NCBI GenBank assembly: GCA_963693305.1
Contig: OY855914.1
Coordinates: forward strand, 21,219,472-21,283,471
Reading direction: 5' to 3'
Origin: Meandrina meandrites
Lineage: Eukaryota > Cnidaria > Anthozoa > Scleractinia > Meandrinidae
Length of the DNA stretch: 64,000 nucleotides
Part shown: positions 45,801-58,222 of the stretch, one piece after another
Position numbering within the stretch: position 1 is the first letter of the stretch
Layout: every line of letters starts with the position of its first letter
Made by a program: the position numbers and the translations under genes
Notes under the pieces: model-generated
Databases searched by the model: none
Told to the model about the DNA's origin: nothing
The model's input: only the letters and a program-made list of their open reading frames with translations

Positions 45801-47532
45801 AGGATAATATACAATATATATTCATTATGCAAAGCCTCCCTGAGTCTTTTCTTACGCGTGAATATAAAATAGCAACTAAATGTATTTTCTCTTGGCCACA
45901 GACACCTTGTACTCTTTGTTACAAAATGCTAGTGGGAAGTACAAAGTAAAGAGAGTTTTTGACTCGTTGTGGTTATCCACTTTTTAACTTGGAGGCTTTT
46001 GCCTGCTAAATCCGCTGAAAACTGCATGCTTCAGAGAGGTCGCTATATTTACGAAACATTTTTAATGACCAATTCTTGTTGATGATGAAGGGGGTTTGTG
46101 ACTACATACGTTCGCCGTAGAACATTTAAAGGAGCTACGTCACGGGGATTTTGTGGATGTTTAGTCTAAACTATCCTGAAATTAGTGGTAGGCAACTAAT
46201 CAGTAACATATAAAAAACATTAGCTTTGAACATCTAAAGGCGGAGAGAAATCAAACCACGGCTACCTTTTTGGAAGACGCATGTAAAACAATTTGAAAAG
46301 TTTAGCCTTATTTCTGAAGTTGCAATCCATTTTCATCTAAGCCATCCGAAGACAAAAACGTTTGTTAACAGGTTCAGTGCTCTATTATAGCGCTTGTTAG
46401 TTAAATGGACCATTATTTTAAGGTTTCCTGCAACACATGAATGCAGTACTGATTTATTTGTAGATGGGAGGAAGGGGAAAACATAAAAATATATATTTTG
46501 GCTGTTCAAAAATCTGTTGAAATCGGTGACAAAGCCGAAATGCAGCGCTTGTCGGAATTTACGCCAACAGGGCCTCTGAAAAGGGTCTAAAACCAGCTTG
46601 TATTTCAAGGTCTGTAAGTTCTTAAACAATTTTAACTCTTTTAAAGTTCAAACAAACTGTTTTCATGCACTGTGGATGCAACCGGAAGTTTCTCCAGGTA
46701 GAGAAAAGTCAACCAGTGTAACAAGAACAGCAGAATCCCACCCTAGAAAAAAAAGCAACCGAGTACGACTCCGGCAGTGAAACTTGAATTGTGAGCTCGA
46801 GGGTGAATGTTTTGTAGAAGAGGACGGTGGCTTGCCATCAGTAGACTTTCTAGTCGGGATAACATCTCTATTTAGCTGTGCTGTACGGTTTAACAGTCGA
46901 ATCGTTTAATAAAACCTATGCCTAAAGTACTAAGGTGAAAAAGTATATTAAATCGCATTCGTGGCATAAGTGGCGTTCACAGCCGTAGCTCAATAATACG
47001 ATTTCCATATTATGAAGCAACTTGGAGCCCTTCACACAGTTGGTCTTGGCTAAGCTTAGGAAAGTTTTTGGGATTTCAATTGCCACTAAGCTAATCTTTT
47101 CGAATGACCGGTCTAGCCTTCTTCATTTTTGCATATAACGAACAGAGGAAACTTATCATGTTATACTTATGGGATTCATGGGAAAATGTCTTCGATGAAT
47201 TGAAACGTTAGCAGGCTGGATCGGGATGAAAATTCTCAGTTAGGTGGAATGGCGGGATAACGGTCAAGTAGGGTGGCGGGATGCGGGATTGCAAAAGCCT
47301 ATTTTGGACCCTCTACACAAAGAAATAACTACATTTCTTGCATTTAGTATAGGGCCCGTAATTAATTAAGTCGCACGAACATCACAAATACACGTGCAAG
47401 ACAAAAGGCTCTCACCTACTCCTCCTCTCTGCTCGCCCTTAATTATAGCGATCCGCGCTTCTTGACCTCAAATATCCGGGTTCGGAATGTAATTTAAAGC
47501 GACAGAAAGTTCAGCGTTTATAACAAACAGCT
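45801..47532. other. Upstream of gene B, repeat-rich
   Basis: 46240-46570 is a dispersed repeat with a related copy at 51035-51660 in the same orientation (landmarks CCACGGCTA, AACAACTTGAAAAGTTAAGCC and AAATC-GTGACAAAGCC). The last 200 bases before the gene B ATG should hold its promoter; TTTATAA at 47516-47522 is too close to the ATG to be a normal TATA box for this start. Confidence 0.4.
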
Positions 47533-47623
47533 ATGGAAGCACACGGACGAGTTCTTGTGTTGGTATGCACAATTTACGTTCTGAGGCTCACATGTCTTCA
47601 CAACACCGCATTCTCTTCTTCAG
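47533..47623 (+). CDS. Gene B exon 1: signal peptide
   Basis: ATGGAAGCACACGGACGAG encodes MEAHGRVLVLVCTIYVLRLTC.., a basic start and a 12-residue hydrophobic core, then LHNTAFSSS. Donor GTAGGT leaves one base (phase 1), which with the CUB exon at 53773 (starting CT) makes Ala followed by the CGG that opens the CUB domain. The ATG has G at -3 and G at +4. Thirty codons plus one base. Confidence 0.68.
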
Positions 47624-49800
47624 GTAGGTTTGCTCTCTGTTTGATGTTTCTTTCCTCGTCTTGTTATTATCCCACGAGTGCAGGTACATGCATGGTTTGC
47701 TTTTATTGTAGATTTATGGGATTAGAATGGTAAAATCCGACACTCGCCGAGACCCTCATTTTAAATCCGAGCCCGAGACACCACGATTCAAAATCCAAAA
47801 GCGAGAGGCCGTTATCTAGATATCCCAGCGCGAGACTATTACAACGCTAGTCTAACGCTCTTTGGCTCTCTGTTTTGGTGTTGTTGTTGCCATTGTGTTG
47901 TGACCGTTCCTAGTGATAAAAGTTTCGCATTGTTTGCGAGACTCCGATACTCAAAATTCGAGATACCGAAACGCCTAGATTTCGAGACTCGCCTAAAATT
48001 TGCTGAGACCCGTGGTTTTTCAAGGACCATTTTAAACCCCCAGATTTGATTTCCATACCTGCAATCTATAAAACGTAGTATTGACTTGCTGATTCAAGGC
48101 ATTTCCCCAATTTAAAATTACCAAACAAATTAAACCCATATACTTTCTTTAGCGATGTGATACAATTTGTGATTAATTCCGAAGTTGTGTCGCTTTGAAA
48201 AAGTGAATGAGTGGCATCGCTCTCTTTGGCCGGATTGGAAATGAAGAAAGCACACGGATTCCCAGGAATGTAGACCGAGTATATGTTTCCAAAGGTTTGC
48301 CTCGTTCGGTGCAAGACTGTGTCGTGTTATGAGGTGGCGCGCTGGATATAATTGCGGTGAAATATATTTTAAAAATATTCCTCTTTGGCACATTTTATGC
48401 ACATTTAAAGACTCTCTTTCAAACGAAATGCTTTGTGAGCGTTTGTTTTTATTTTGATTCCGTCGCTGTAGAAAATTGTTTGAAATTCGAAAAGACTTGG
48501 AGAATTTGGCAGCCGTTAAAAAATTTATCAGTATAAACTGGTATAAACTATTTCCTTTTGTGGCTGATTTGGTTAAGAACCACTTTATTTTGAAACAATG
48601 ACCTCAGGTCGTGAGATCGCAAGCAGCTACAAGCTCCTGCTGCCCTATGCGTCATAGACAATTCATGGACAAACAACTCCATAAAAAATTTTCTTTTTAT
48701 TTGCTTCCAGAAGCACGTTTACAAAATATATACGGTACATAGTGTGCTTAAAGTGATGTCCAAGCCAAGATGCAGAATAAGAGCAATGGACTATTTTCAT
48801 TCTTTCGTTGGCGATTTTCCATATCGCGGTTTGGAATCCCTACGAAGTTTGGTCGATAACCGGTCACGTACAGATCGTCGAATGTCATCGCTTCAGTTCG
48901 ATCTTTTTCCGATAAAATTTGTGGCAGGCAACTTAACCCCTGAAAAACGTTATCTTTGAACATCTAAAGGAAGATATTACCTTGAAGGGTAACTGACACC
49001 ATAATTTGCTCCCTTGTTTATGATCTCTGGGCATAACCCCTATAAAACAAAACGTTTTTTTTAAGAAATAACGATAAAACGTTGAAAATTGAATTTTTTA
49101 GGAATTTTCTTTTTGAGCCATTTGGCCGTCATTTTGAAAAAGCGCGGTTTAGGATCACATGGGTTGATACGTCACACGTTTGAAACATATGCCTCAACTG
49201 AGCACGCGAACGCAAACAAGCTGGGCTAAAAGTTGTATAAATGCCGCACTAATCATCGAAATAAATAAATTCGGAAAAATGTGGGTACACAATATTTAGA
49301 AAAGTAGATACGCGCGTTCCGGCAACTGATAACCAAGTTATTTACCTTCCTCTAAAATTTCATTAAAATTGAGATTGAGAGCTAAACTTAAGTGTTCACA
49401 GTGTGGACCCAGTGTGGTATATCCATTAAAGACCCCATTTTAATCCTGTTGAATTGAACTCGTATTTGTGAGACCGAGGGACAATTTTGATCATAGCCTG
49501 ACATTGGCGATCTGAAATTGTCCCAGATTTCTAAAGGTTCTGTATGTAATGTGGAGCTATGTTATCCCACAAAAACAGTGTTGCCCGGAGGTTCAGGTTA
49601 CTATATATGACATATTGCGTGTTGCCACAGTACGTGCTACATTCGACACGGTCGCGCTTTGTTTTACAACAGCACATCCGAGCAATGAAAAAAAGATAAC
49701 TAAAAGTTGATAGCGAAGGTAGCAATGTCATTACACGGCCATGGTCTAAGGGAAAGAGAAATGAGCTCGAGAAGCGCTGCGCCTTCGTGTTTTGAAATAT
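47624..49800. other. Gene B intron 1, first part: no exon recognised
   Basis: Several short frames without domains (48066-48402 minus, 48744-48959 plus). GTTATCTTTGAACATCTAAAGG at 48950 echoes the repeat family around 46215. Confidence 0.4.
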
Positions 49801-49805
49801 ATCAA

Positions 49806-50109
49806 ATGCAGACGGGGTCACCTTTAATACATCAATTTCCCAAAGAAGAAAAATTTCTTCGACAGTGGATTTCTTTTGTGTGTTAGAAAAAAGGACCCTG
49901 ATACACGGAAAGCAGGTTCAGGGCACATATGTAGCGATCATTTCACCCCCGAATATTATCATGGATACGGGCTAAAACTAGCAGGCTTTGCGGTAATGCC
50001 AGATGCCATTCCCTCGAGGCAAGTTGTTCCAACTCCACAGCGCAGATTAAATTTTAGTACTGACCACAAAAGCGCAAACTTCCTTCTTCCAACGAACGAA
50101 GTGAGGTGA
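49806..50109 (+). pseudogene. THAP-domain fragment with frameshift
   Basis: Frame one reads IHQFPKEEKFLRQWISFVC, then shifts at a GTGTGT run near 49880 into VRKKDPDTRKAGSGHICSDHF, then TPEYYHGYG and AVMPDAIPSRQ before a TGA at 50109. These are the FP, the Trp, ICS-x-HF and P-S-x-F-like segments of a C2CH THAP zinc finger, the DNA-binding domain of P-element transposases and their host relatives. The first Cys pair is absent, so an upstream exon or a truncation is implied. Two bases appear to be missing from the GT repeat. Confidence 0.68.
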
Positions 50110-53100
50110 CGGCGTTGAGGTGTACACCACCGCAAATTAATTATTGCAAACTGGGCATGTAAATTAAACTACAGCTAGGCTTGTATAAATTCTGCCGATA
50201 GAATCTCGGGCATACTGATTCACTACGGTCGGCCGCGGGCATTCACGAAGAGCGCATTCTGCTGGCAGAATTCCGCAATTTCGAGCAGATCTTGGGTAAA
50301 CTTCGGAAAAATTAGTAAATTTAAAATTTAATTTTTTTGTATTTGCTTAAGGATAAAAAAATATGGCTTATAGTGGGCATTTGGCTCACAACCCAGTTTA
50401 CATGTTAGGGGCCGAATGTAGAATGTAAACAACAAAACTCAACACACAGTTTAGTCGAATAAAATAAGCACGTTTAATTAGCTCCTCGCGTAAATACTCA
50501 GTCTTTTCAGGTTTAACTTAGAAAAAATCTGTGACGGGTGTAGTAAATAGAAACTATAGATTTAAGGCAATTGCACTCACCATACCTCGCTGTCGAGATT
50601 ACAGCGGCGGTGAGGAGGTTCGATATTTTTCTCCCTTTTTTGTGTCTCGCTGATTTTCTCCGGAAGCTCAAAACTTCAGGTTTGAATACCGTGGAAGGGT
50701 TTTAAATCATCCTCGGATATATCCTGTCCTCTAGCTCCCTCAAAATTAGAGGAATGCCCAGCAGAATTTGTGCTCTCACTACTAGAGTTTGAGTCAGCTA
50801 CGTTCGTGACTTGTCGTGGTTCCACATCTGTGACGTATCACATCATGTGACCAAAATCGAAGCGTTCGTGGCGGAAAATCCGGAAAGTCACAACAGTGGC
50901 AAAATACGAAGTTTTGCGTTAAAACTAACGGGTAAAAAAGCTTCTAATTTCTTTGATTTTCTCATGATTAAGAAAGCGTTTGCAAGCTTTTCCCAAAATA
51001 GAGTCTTCCTAGGTGGAAGATGCCCTTTGCGGATATAAATCAAGCCACGGCTAAAAGTATCGATTTTTTGAAGACGCGCGAAAACAACTTGAAAAGTTAA
51101 GCCTTGATTTTCCAAGTTGTAATCCATTGCCATCCGTACCATCTGCAATTAAAGACGCTTGTTAATTGTTGCAGTGCCAATATAGCAATTTTTAATAGAA
51201 AAGGACCATTATTGTTTGGTTTCCTGTTCACCGCGGTCAAACGTATGAGGCTGTTTTTGTTTCCTTATTTCGAGGGAAATCATTCACGTTAACGTGGAAG
51301 CATCAGTAAGGATATGTAAAATAGCTGCTGAGGGTAAATATATTTTCAGTTCTCTCAAACGAGATTCTTTACTTTTAAAATGCTCCGCACCCGAACAAAA
51401 TTGCTTTGATAATGGCGCCGACAGTCGGCATTTCGGCGTTTTCAAACAGCTAGAGCTTTTTTAGTAGAAATCCAAAAAAAATGGTAAACTAGGAGAATAC
51501 TTCTAAAGTATCAAACTTTGAACCTGAAAATTAAAACCTTATCTTTGAAGTACTTTTCTTGTTTTTTACGTTTTACCGCGGTGAAGGTTTCCTGTGGCAC
51601 AAATATAAATTTTGGCTGTTCGAAAATCTGGTAAAATCAGTGACAAAGCCCCTTTAACCTGGCATTGGAAGAATCTACTAGCAACGGGAGGAAAAAAAAT
51701 CAATTCAATATCACTTACTGCAGCAAACGGGGGAATTTTTCACTTATTTTCTGTATCCGAGTTCATCTTCTTTGTTTACCACTACTCCTAGGCTGATTTC
51801 CTCAAATGCCTGTCAAATCCTATTATGGAAAATTCATATTATGGAAAATTCAAGTCGAGGCACGCAATGCATGCTGGTCGACAGAGAGTCTTCAAAGACA
51901 TAACTAATCGATGTTTTCCATTGCACAACTCGCCACGACTCTCACGTTTTCGAATATCGTGTTGTGAATAACACGCTACAGGTAACGCAACTTTTTTAGT
52001 GGATGAATGAATCGAAGTTCTAAAGAGGAAAAATCTGCTTGGGGCGAAGAATCTTAATTTTTTCAAAAGCAGTTGTTCGCTTTTAGCAATATCCGATATC
52101 TATGACACTACAACAAGCCATGAGCAAGGTCGCCAGCAAGCAATAAAAGACGCGAAAGGCGTTACGTTCAGTTTCAATAAAGCTTTAACAAGTAGCTTAG
52201 CAGCTTATAACCGGGTGGATAAACATGAACTATTTTCCTTTGCTAAATCACTGGAAGTAGGAAAATGATTTATGCAACAAGAACCTACTTGTAAAACCGA
52301 AAACCTCGACAAAAGGATTATCTGCGTACAAATACAATCTTGTGACGACATGGCTTAAGGGGTGTGCAACTCCTCGTCAAAGTGTAGCGTCAATTAAGAC
52401 CGTGAGTTCGAATACTTTCTTTTTCTTTTTATTATTTTTTACAAGGGTCAATTATAACATGAAGAGGTTGTTACCATTTGAGAATTCAAATTGTTTATAG
52501 ACATTGTCTCTCTTTCTTCCTGGCGAGTACCAAATGCGATAATATAACGAAGGAGAAAAGGCTTACTATACGGCTTCATATGGCTGATCTTTGATCGATT
52601 GTTAGATATTATCGCTTTCTAACATATATTTTCACTTTGAAGCAGGTGTATGTAATAGTTTATTGAGAAGGAAATAAATAATGAAACGAAAGATTTTATA
52701 CAGGTTCCTCGATTACTGATGGACAATATAATATGCGCAAGCGCTATACGCTAGTCTAACAGGAGGTGACAGAAGGAGGGCCGGATTGCAGGATTGAAGA
52801 ATAGAAGTAGTGAATTTGGTTCCACTGGTGGGGAGAAAGGGAGTCATTAATGTGTTAAATGCTAAGCGTGGCTCGCGTAAAAAAAGTCTGTTTTTTTTTT
52901 CTTTTTCAGAACTATCGTCGTTTATTTAGAAGTGAACTAGTAGTAACAATAAAAAACTTTAATAATATTGTTTATTTCATTTATATTGTCAGTAATATTA
53001 TTATTAATAATCATAAATATTCCATGAATTTTCATTAAATTTCGCAACCGCCGTTATTTTATGGACCAACACCCATGGACCAACACCTACACCTACACCA

Positions 53101-53772
53101 ACACCAGGTGAGTTGATATGGACATACAAACTCTCCTACATTTAGTTGGGGGAATTTGATGATGTATTGTTGTCAACATACAATTTCTTCTTATTGCTTT
53201 ACATACACGTTTTATAATTGTAACGTTTTGTTTTCAATCACTTAGTTATACGGAAATGTTTTTTCCACTTTCTTCTATCAGTTCATCTTGCTGAAAAATT
53301 TGTGTTACGAAGCACTTTTTATTTACACCGCTGTCAGAAGTAAACTCTATCAAGGGGCCGTGAAGATAGAAATATCGTTGAAACTATTTTAATTCAGACT
53401 AGTTTTACTCAGAACACCTTCAATGTTTCAATCTTGGATGGCCGCGAAGGAAATTTCAAACCGCGTCTGAAAAGAGACTATTAACTGAAAACACTATATT
53501 GCATGATCATTGCATTTAGACAAAGATTTCCTTGAGCTGTAGAAAAAGTTCTAAACGCTACAATATAGAATTCTCAAATCGCTCAAGAATTCGAATAACT
53601 TCCTTCCACGTCCACGGCCACCTCCACCCCCACGCCCAGTCCCCTATATACTAGGTAAGCCCTGTCGTATCGTTAAATAAAAATGCACAGATGCCAAGCT
53701 CAAAACATAAAAGCGAGTTTTACGGGCCACCACAAAAAAATTAACCACATTTATTCCAATATCTCTCCTCAG
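50110..53772. other. Gene B intron 1, remainder: repeats, no exon recognised
   Basis: 51035-51660 is the second copy of the 46.2-kb dispersed repeat. Two low-complexity Thr/Pro-type stretches each end at a good donor (53060-53108, GTGAGT; 53600-53654, GTAAGC) but lack matching acceptors. Otherwise nothing coding. Confidence 0.4.
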
Positions 53773-53926
53773 CTTGCGGCGGTCATCTTCATGGTCCAAA
53801 TGGGTCATTTTCCACCCCAGGCTTCCCTCGAAATTACCCAAGTAACGCCTTTTGTGTGTGGAGAGTAGGCCTGGCCCGAGGTTCCGCACTGAATATTACT
53901 TTCATAGAGTTTAATACAGAGCACTG
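53773..53926 (+). CDS. Gene B exon 2: CUB domain, first half
   Basis: 154 nt, acceptor CTCTCCTCAG, start phase 1, end phase 2 at donor GTAGGT. It encodes ACGGHLHGPNGSFSTPGFP, RNYPSNAFCVWRV, then ALNITFIEFNTEHW: the opening CGG, the SP-x-YP-like GFPRNYP turn, the second Cys before Trp, and the I-x-F-x-F strand of a CUB domain. Two residues fall short of the usual C3 region, which the next exon supplies. Typical CUB intron position. Confidence 0.85.
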
Positions 53927-54461
53927 GTAGGTCAATAAACTTATATGCAAAACGTATTTAGAAAGTCGGGTGACCAGAGACAGTCTGAAGCTTTCCACTT
54001 CCTGTTTCCCCTTAGTACCCGTCCCCACCCCAATTCCTTAGCGGTTCCCTCCAGACCTTTTGTACTTTTTCTCTGCAAAATATTCGCATTGTTGTGAGAT
54101 ATTTTTCATACTTCTCCCGGTCCCCGCCCGATATTTTGGGAATCCCCTCCCCCTTCAATCCCCGTTACCCGTCTCCCGTAGATTTCTCTCCTCTTTTACT
54201 ATTGTGTTGTCGCCCCTACCAAAGAGCCGAGAACTGCGTGATTGGTTTGGTCTAGCGTTTATCGCACATTTCTAAATGGTATTAACAGCCTAGAAAATAA
54301 GCGTTCTCTCTTTGCAGAGCGCAATATAGACTACAAGCAGTCTCTTCCTATCCTTACTGCTTTTGGAAATATGAAGGTCAGCAGTGAAGCCGAGAGCTGT
54401 GAGAATCCGAGGGAAGACCGACTGCTTGCAGGCTTAGCGTCATTACCCTGCGTGGCAGACG

Positions 54462-54503
54462 AACTAAACCCCGGTATAGTCCGGACTATACCGGGGTTTA
54501 GTT
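54462..54503. repeat. Perfect 42-bp palindrome
   Basis: AACTAAACCCCGGTATAGTCC joins its exact reverse complement with no loop. It is followed at 54530-54552 by 23 C. It lies inside the CUB intron of gene B. Confidence 0.85.
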
Positions 54504-54953
54504 TGTATGCAACGCTAGCTAAGCGCCCACCCCCCCCCCCCCCCCCCCCCCCGATCAAGCAAGCGGAAGACCTTGTTTTCGAGTCGTTTATGAGTTAGTC
54601 AGAGACGCGTCACTGGGGTCGCCCACTAACTCTCGGAACGAGCTACTTCATTGGTTCTTAAAACAATAGATAACAGCTCATAACAATGCCCCTAGCCCTG
54701 AATAACAATAGAGGTAGTGTTTACAGTCAGCGAATGAAAATAGCGGTTCCAGAGAGGTAGTGTCTTACTGCGTCACTGGCACGTGACTTCAATGGTTAGC
54801 AAGAAGAGAACGCTTGGATAGCAGGATATACTTCAAGTAAATAAGCCTTTCTGTTTATTTCCTTGTCAATAATTGTCTTATTTTCTGGAAATTGAGGCGG
54901 AATCAGTAATAATTCTTGTGAGTTCTTTTCTGATTGAATTATTTTCTTCCTAG

Positions 54954-55141
54954 CTGTGATATCCTGGAAATCCGAAATGGATCATTTTTTGTCGGATCTT
55001 TCAGAGGGAACTTGGGGTCCTTCTCTGTGCCGCCACTAACAGCTATTGATGATAACACAGTAATTACGATAGAGTTTTCCTCTGACAACACTGGGAATGA
55101 ACAGGGCTTCAAAGCATATTACACCATGACTCTGCCACCAC
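54954..55141 (+). CDS. Gene B exon 3: CUB domain, second half
   Basis: 188 nt, acceptor TTCTTCCTAG, start phase 2, end phase 1 at donor GTGAGT. It encodes CDILEIRNGSFFVGSFRG, VPPLTAIDDNTVITIEFSSD and GNEQGFKAYYTMT, matching the C-x-D-x-LEI-x-G, F-x-SD and GF-x-A-x-Y signatures of CUB domains. Two features are odd: the splice makes a CC pair at the C3 position, and the C4 Cys expected in the GxLG position is missing. A full domain of about 112 residues results with exon 2. Confidence 0.88.
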
Positions 55142-55988
55142 GTGAGTGTTGACCAACATCGAATTCCTTCGAAACTTTCAATACATTTTTAAGCGGATAG
55201 GTTATGAGAATAAACGAAGCCATCAACCAGTAGATATTGTCTTAATGTGCCACCAAATTGCCCGAACTCACATTAAAAGAAGTATATGGAATTAGTAGGG
55301 AGAGTAAAGATTTTAAGATCAAAGTCCCCCAATAGATAAAAATGTTAAGCGGCCGATAAGGCGCGGACATTCGTACGTATATTGGACGTCGATGTGCCAA
55401 ACATGACGTAACGTAACGTAAATATAACGTAATAATAAATAACGTATTGCGTAACGTTACGTAACCAAAATTGGCGACGGTAGCTGGTTCAAGGAGCTCA
55501 AAAGAATCTACTGCACTGAGCTGTTAAAAGGGGCTGTCTCTGCAAAAACCACCCACTCGCAAATTCGCAAAAAAAAAATCCTTGACACTAGGCCAACCAA
55601 AAGACTTCACCAGAGCTAGAACTTAAAATTAAGAAATAGGCAGTTTGCAAGCCCCTGTAAAATATTTTACTCGCGTCGAATACCGGAAATTTTACATTAA
55701 TTTGCTCATAAAATTTTTTTAGTTTACCTCGAAAGTAACAAGTTTTCCCTCGATTTATAGCAAGTGCGAAATTAAGTGTATTATGACTACCACAAATGGC
55801 ACTGCTATTACAGCAGGCCTTAGGGCGCAGTTTTGGTGGGAATATTGTTGAAAAACCGTTATCTTTCCCATATATAGGTTATTATCGCCTCCAAGGACAA
55901 TATCATTTCTTACAGGAAATTGCTGTTACAGTTATTTCCTTACCTGAACTATTCCGAGATTAAATCGTTAAACTATTTTCTCCAACAG

Positions 55989-56176
55989 TTATCAATAACA
56001 AATCGCTGACAGTAGACCCGGGCGGTTCACTGCGCATGAGCAGTTGTGATAATCATTATGACTCAAAATGTAATTTTTCTTGTACGATTGGTTATCGTTT
56101 GAATGGCACGTCATCATTCACGTGCGTTACCCATGGTAATCAACATCTTGGAGTGTGAAACAACACAATAAGCACC
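55989..56176 (+). pseudogene. Dead CCP exon in gene B (copy of gene A CCP 2)
   Basis: It keeps the acceptor CTCCAACAG and aligns with gene A exon 7 throughout (SSCDNHYDSKCNFSC, GYRLNGTSS, FTC) but the first Cys is lost (INNKSL in place of INCTSP), the conserved Trp codon is TGA (56156-56158), and the 3' end with the last Cys and donor is scrambled (ACAATAAGCACC). It must be skipped for gene B to be translated; phase 1 to phase 1 skipping keeps the frame. The upstream intron is also homologous (TTTGGTGGGAATATTG at both). Confidence 0.85.
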
Positions 56177-56423
56177 AAAAAAATAAGACAAAACAAAGGT
56201 TTATTAATTTTTTATACAAAGTTCTTTTCAGTCATGCATATTTACAATACAACACATTATTAAAAACTAGCAATGGTATATTGCAATTCCTGAGTTTTGA
56301 TTGGTTAACAGGCAATGGTATATGAGCTCATATACCATTGACCACAAATATCATAGCCGTTGCGCGTCAACTAAAACAGCTGGGGAGCTCAAATATTGCA
56401 ATTCTTTTGGGCGTTTTTAATAA

Positions 56424-56425
56424 AA

Positions 56426-56459
<34 letters not shown>

Positions 56460-56463
56460 CGTT

Positions 56464-56496
<33 letters not shown>

Positions 56497-56539
56497 ATCT
56501 ACCATCTCATATCCAACGCGCGCTCGTGGAATAATTGTT
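56424..56539. repeat. Palindrome, ~50-bp arms
   Basis: AACAATTATTCCACTCGCGC ... TGGATATGAGAT mirrors ATCTCATATCCA ... GTGGAATAATTGTT around a centre with AGCCAACTCGG..GTTGGCT. The preceding 56290-56340 has another small palindrome, GGTATATGAGCTCATATACC. Foldback MITE in the gene B intron before CCP 7. Confidence 0.8.
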
Positions 56540-57533
56540 AAATATTTTATTAGTTCATCACAAATCTTTTGAGAACTAATTTACAATATAGCAAGAAAGG
56601 TTAGGATGGACTTTTAAGTTGGGTTGAACGTTGAACAGTTCCATATAAGTCTAGGAAGTTATATATAAAATATGCGGTATACATGAGTCCTAAGTCCCTA
56701 GTGAGTGCCTTACACTATCTTTCTGATTTTCATTCCCTCTTATAGCCGCAAATATGATTGCATTTTAATGCACGTGCATTATAGAAACTTTCTTTTCTTC
56801 CTCCTGTATCCGAAGGTGTTATAGGAATTCTTCCTTTTCTCCATTTTTCCATCATTTACAACTAAAATGACTGCTTACATTCACCGTATTTTCACTAGTC
56901 GTCCTTCCTTTTGCGTCTCAAAGTATGTTGTCTTGGTCAATCGCTTGTCCCGTCGACTATCCCGCCAAACATATCGCTTGAATGAAAATCTGGCTCAAAT
57001 CTTTTTGTGAAACGGCGTTTTCGCAAGGAAAACTTCGACCTCGCGCTAAATTAATGCTGTGTTGAGAATGACAAAATGCAAATTAATTACTAGATGAAAC
57101 TCTACCGTGCAAAAATGTCGCACCTGTCTGTTCTCCAGTTGGCCAGCAAAACACCGAAAGCAACAATAAATTAACTGGAGTTCTTAAAATACGTTTCTCG
57201 TTTCACTTTCTTTTTCATCTTCAAAGACTCCTTTCATAAATATGCTCTAAATGTTTGTTGTTTTGTCTGTTTGTCTTTGCGGTATTATGCCGCTTTCTGA
57301 TTGATCACGGACATAATCACTCTGCTTTTAACTTAAGGAACAAGCCGAAAAATAACAATTAAGTGGCATTATTCGAAAAAGTTTATTAATTCACTTGCTT
57401 CTAGCCCCTTTGCGCGGTTATTTTGGCGCGTTCTGATTATTCAAGGGAAAGTTATTACTTTACTTTTGGCCTTGTGTCGTTCTGGCTTGAAAACTGTTCT
57501 GATCGTTATTGTTGTTTTTATTTTCTGATTTAG

Positions 57534-57722
57534 TTGTCACTTGTCCAGCACTGCCTTCACCGTCCAATAGCGTGCAACATAATTGCACTGGGAATGCAAT
57601 AGAGTACCCGTATGACACAGTGTGCAGGTTCTCGTGTATTGAAGGCTATAAAGCCAGTGGTTCAAGCGTACGAAGATGTCAAGAGAATGGTCTTTGGAAC
57701 GGAGGAGAGTTTTTTTGTGAAA
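57534..57722 (+). CDS. Gene B exon 4: CCP domain (partner of gene A CCP 4)
   Basis: 189 nt, phase 1 at both ends (acceptor CTGATTTAG, donor GTACGT). It encodes TCPALPSPSNSVQHNC, VCRFSCIEGYKASGSSVRRC, NGLWNGGEFFCE. Differences from the gene A copy are few and conservative (D/N, D/E, SGRDLS to NGGEFF). It would be joined to the CUB exon as C+TT, giving Leu. Confidence 0.9.
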
Positions 57723-57871
57723 GTACGTACAAGAAAATTTGTAAAATTCTTCATTTGTTTGAGAAATTTTTATCGAGTATAGGCCGTGAGGCATGGCAGG
57801 GCTAATGGTCTTGAAGTAACGTTTACAACAGAGGGTAACTCATTTTATTTGGCATTTTCTTATATTTAAAG

Positions 57872-58048
57872 GAATCCTTTGTGAACCCCTTCAACTTACA
57901 CCAAATATAAGAATGAACGCATTATGTACCCGGTTGGCAGGTGACCCCTGTGAATTCGCCTGTGAACGAGGCTACGATCTGATTGGTTCAGACGTTAGAT
58001 GGTGCAACAGTGATGGATCATGGAACGGCACGCAACCTCGATGTGAAG
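57872..58048 (+). CDS. Gene B exon 5: CCP domain (partner of gene A CCP 5)
   Basis: 177 nt, phase 1 at both ends (acceptor TATTTAAAG, donor GTAAGC). It encodes ILCEPLQLTPNIRMNALC, CEFACERGYDLIGSDVRWC, DGSWNGTQPRCEG. All cysteines and the Trp are kept, and one new N-glycosylation site (NGT) appears. Confidence 0.9.
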
Positions 58049-58076
58049 GTAAGCTTTAATTGGATGCAAAGGCCAG

Positions 58077-58167
58077 GGCCCAGTTGTTCAAAGGGTGGAT
58101 AACGCTATCCACTGGATAAATCGCTATCCAGTGGATAAGTGTTGGCGAAACAAACTACGCTATCCGC

Positions 58168-58202
<35 letters not shown>

Positions 58203-58222
58203 TCTTTTGAACAACCGGGGCC
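58077..58222. repeat. Palindrome with TGGATAGCG/CGCTATCCA words
   Basis: Outer arms GGCCCAGTTGTTCAAAGG and mirror TTTTGAACAACCGGGGCC enclose four alternating ATCCACTGGATAA-type units, so it can fold in several registers. A foldback MITE directly after the exon 5 donor. Confidence 0.8.

Noticed and set aside
46333..46629. 98-codon minus frame
   Set aside because: It lies in a dispersed repeat with a copy at 51.0-51.7 kb where the frame is not kept.
53060..53108. Thr/Pro stretch ending at a GTGAGT donor, candidate gene B linker exon
   Set aside because: In the phase-1 frame an in-frame stop precedes it and no AG acceptor lies between that stop and the stretch.
53600..53654. Pro/Arg or Ser/Thr/Pro stretch ending at GTAAGC just before the CUB exon
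   Set aside because: The Ser/Thr-rich frame has the wrong phase for the CUB acceptor, and the Pro/Arg frame has no suitable acceptor. The signal-peptide exon joins the CUB exon directly in phase.
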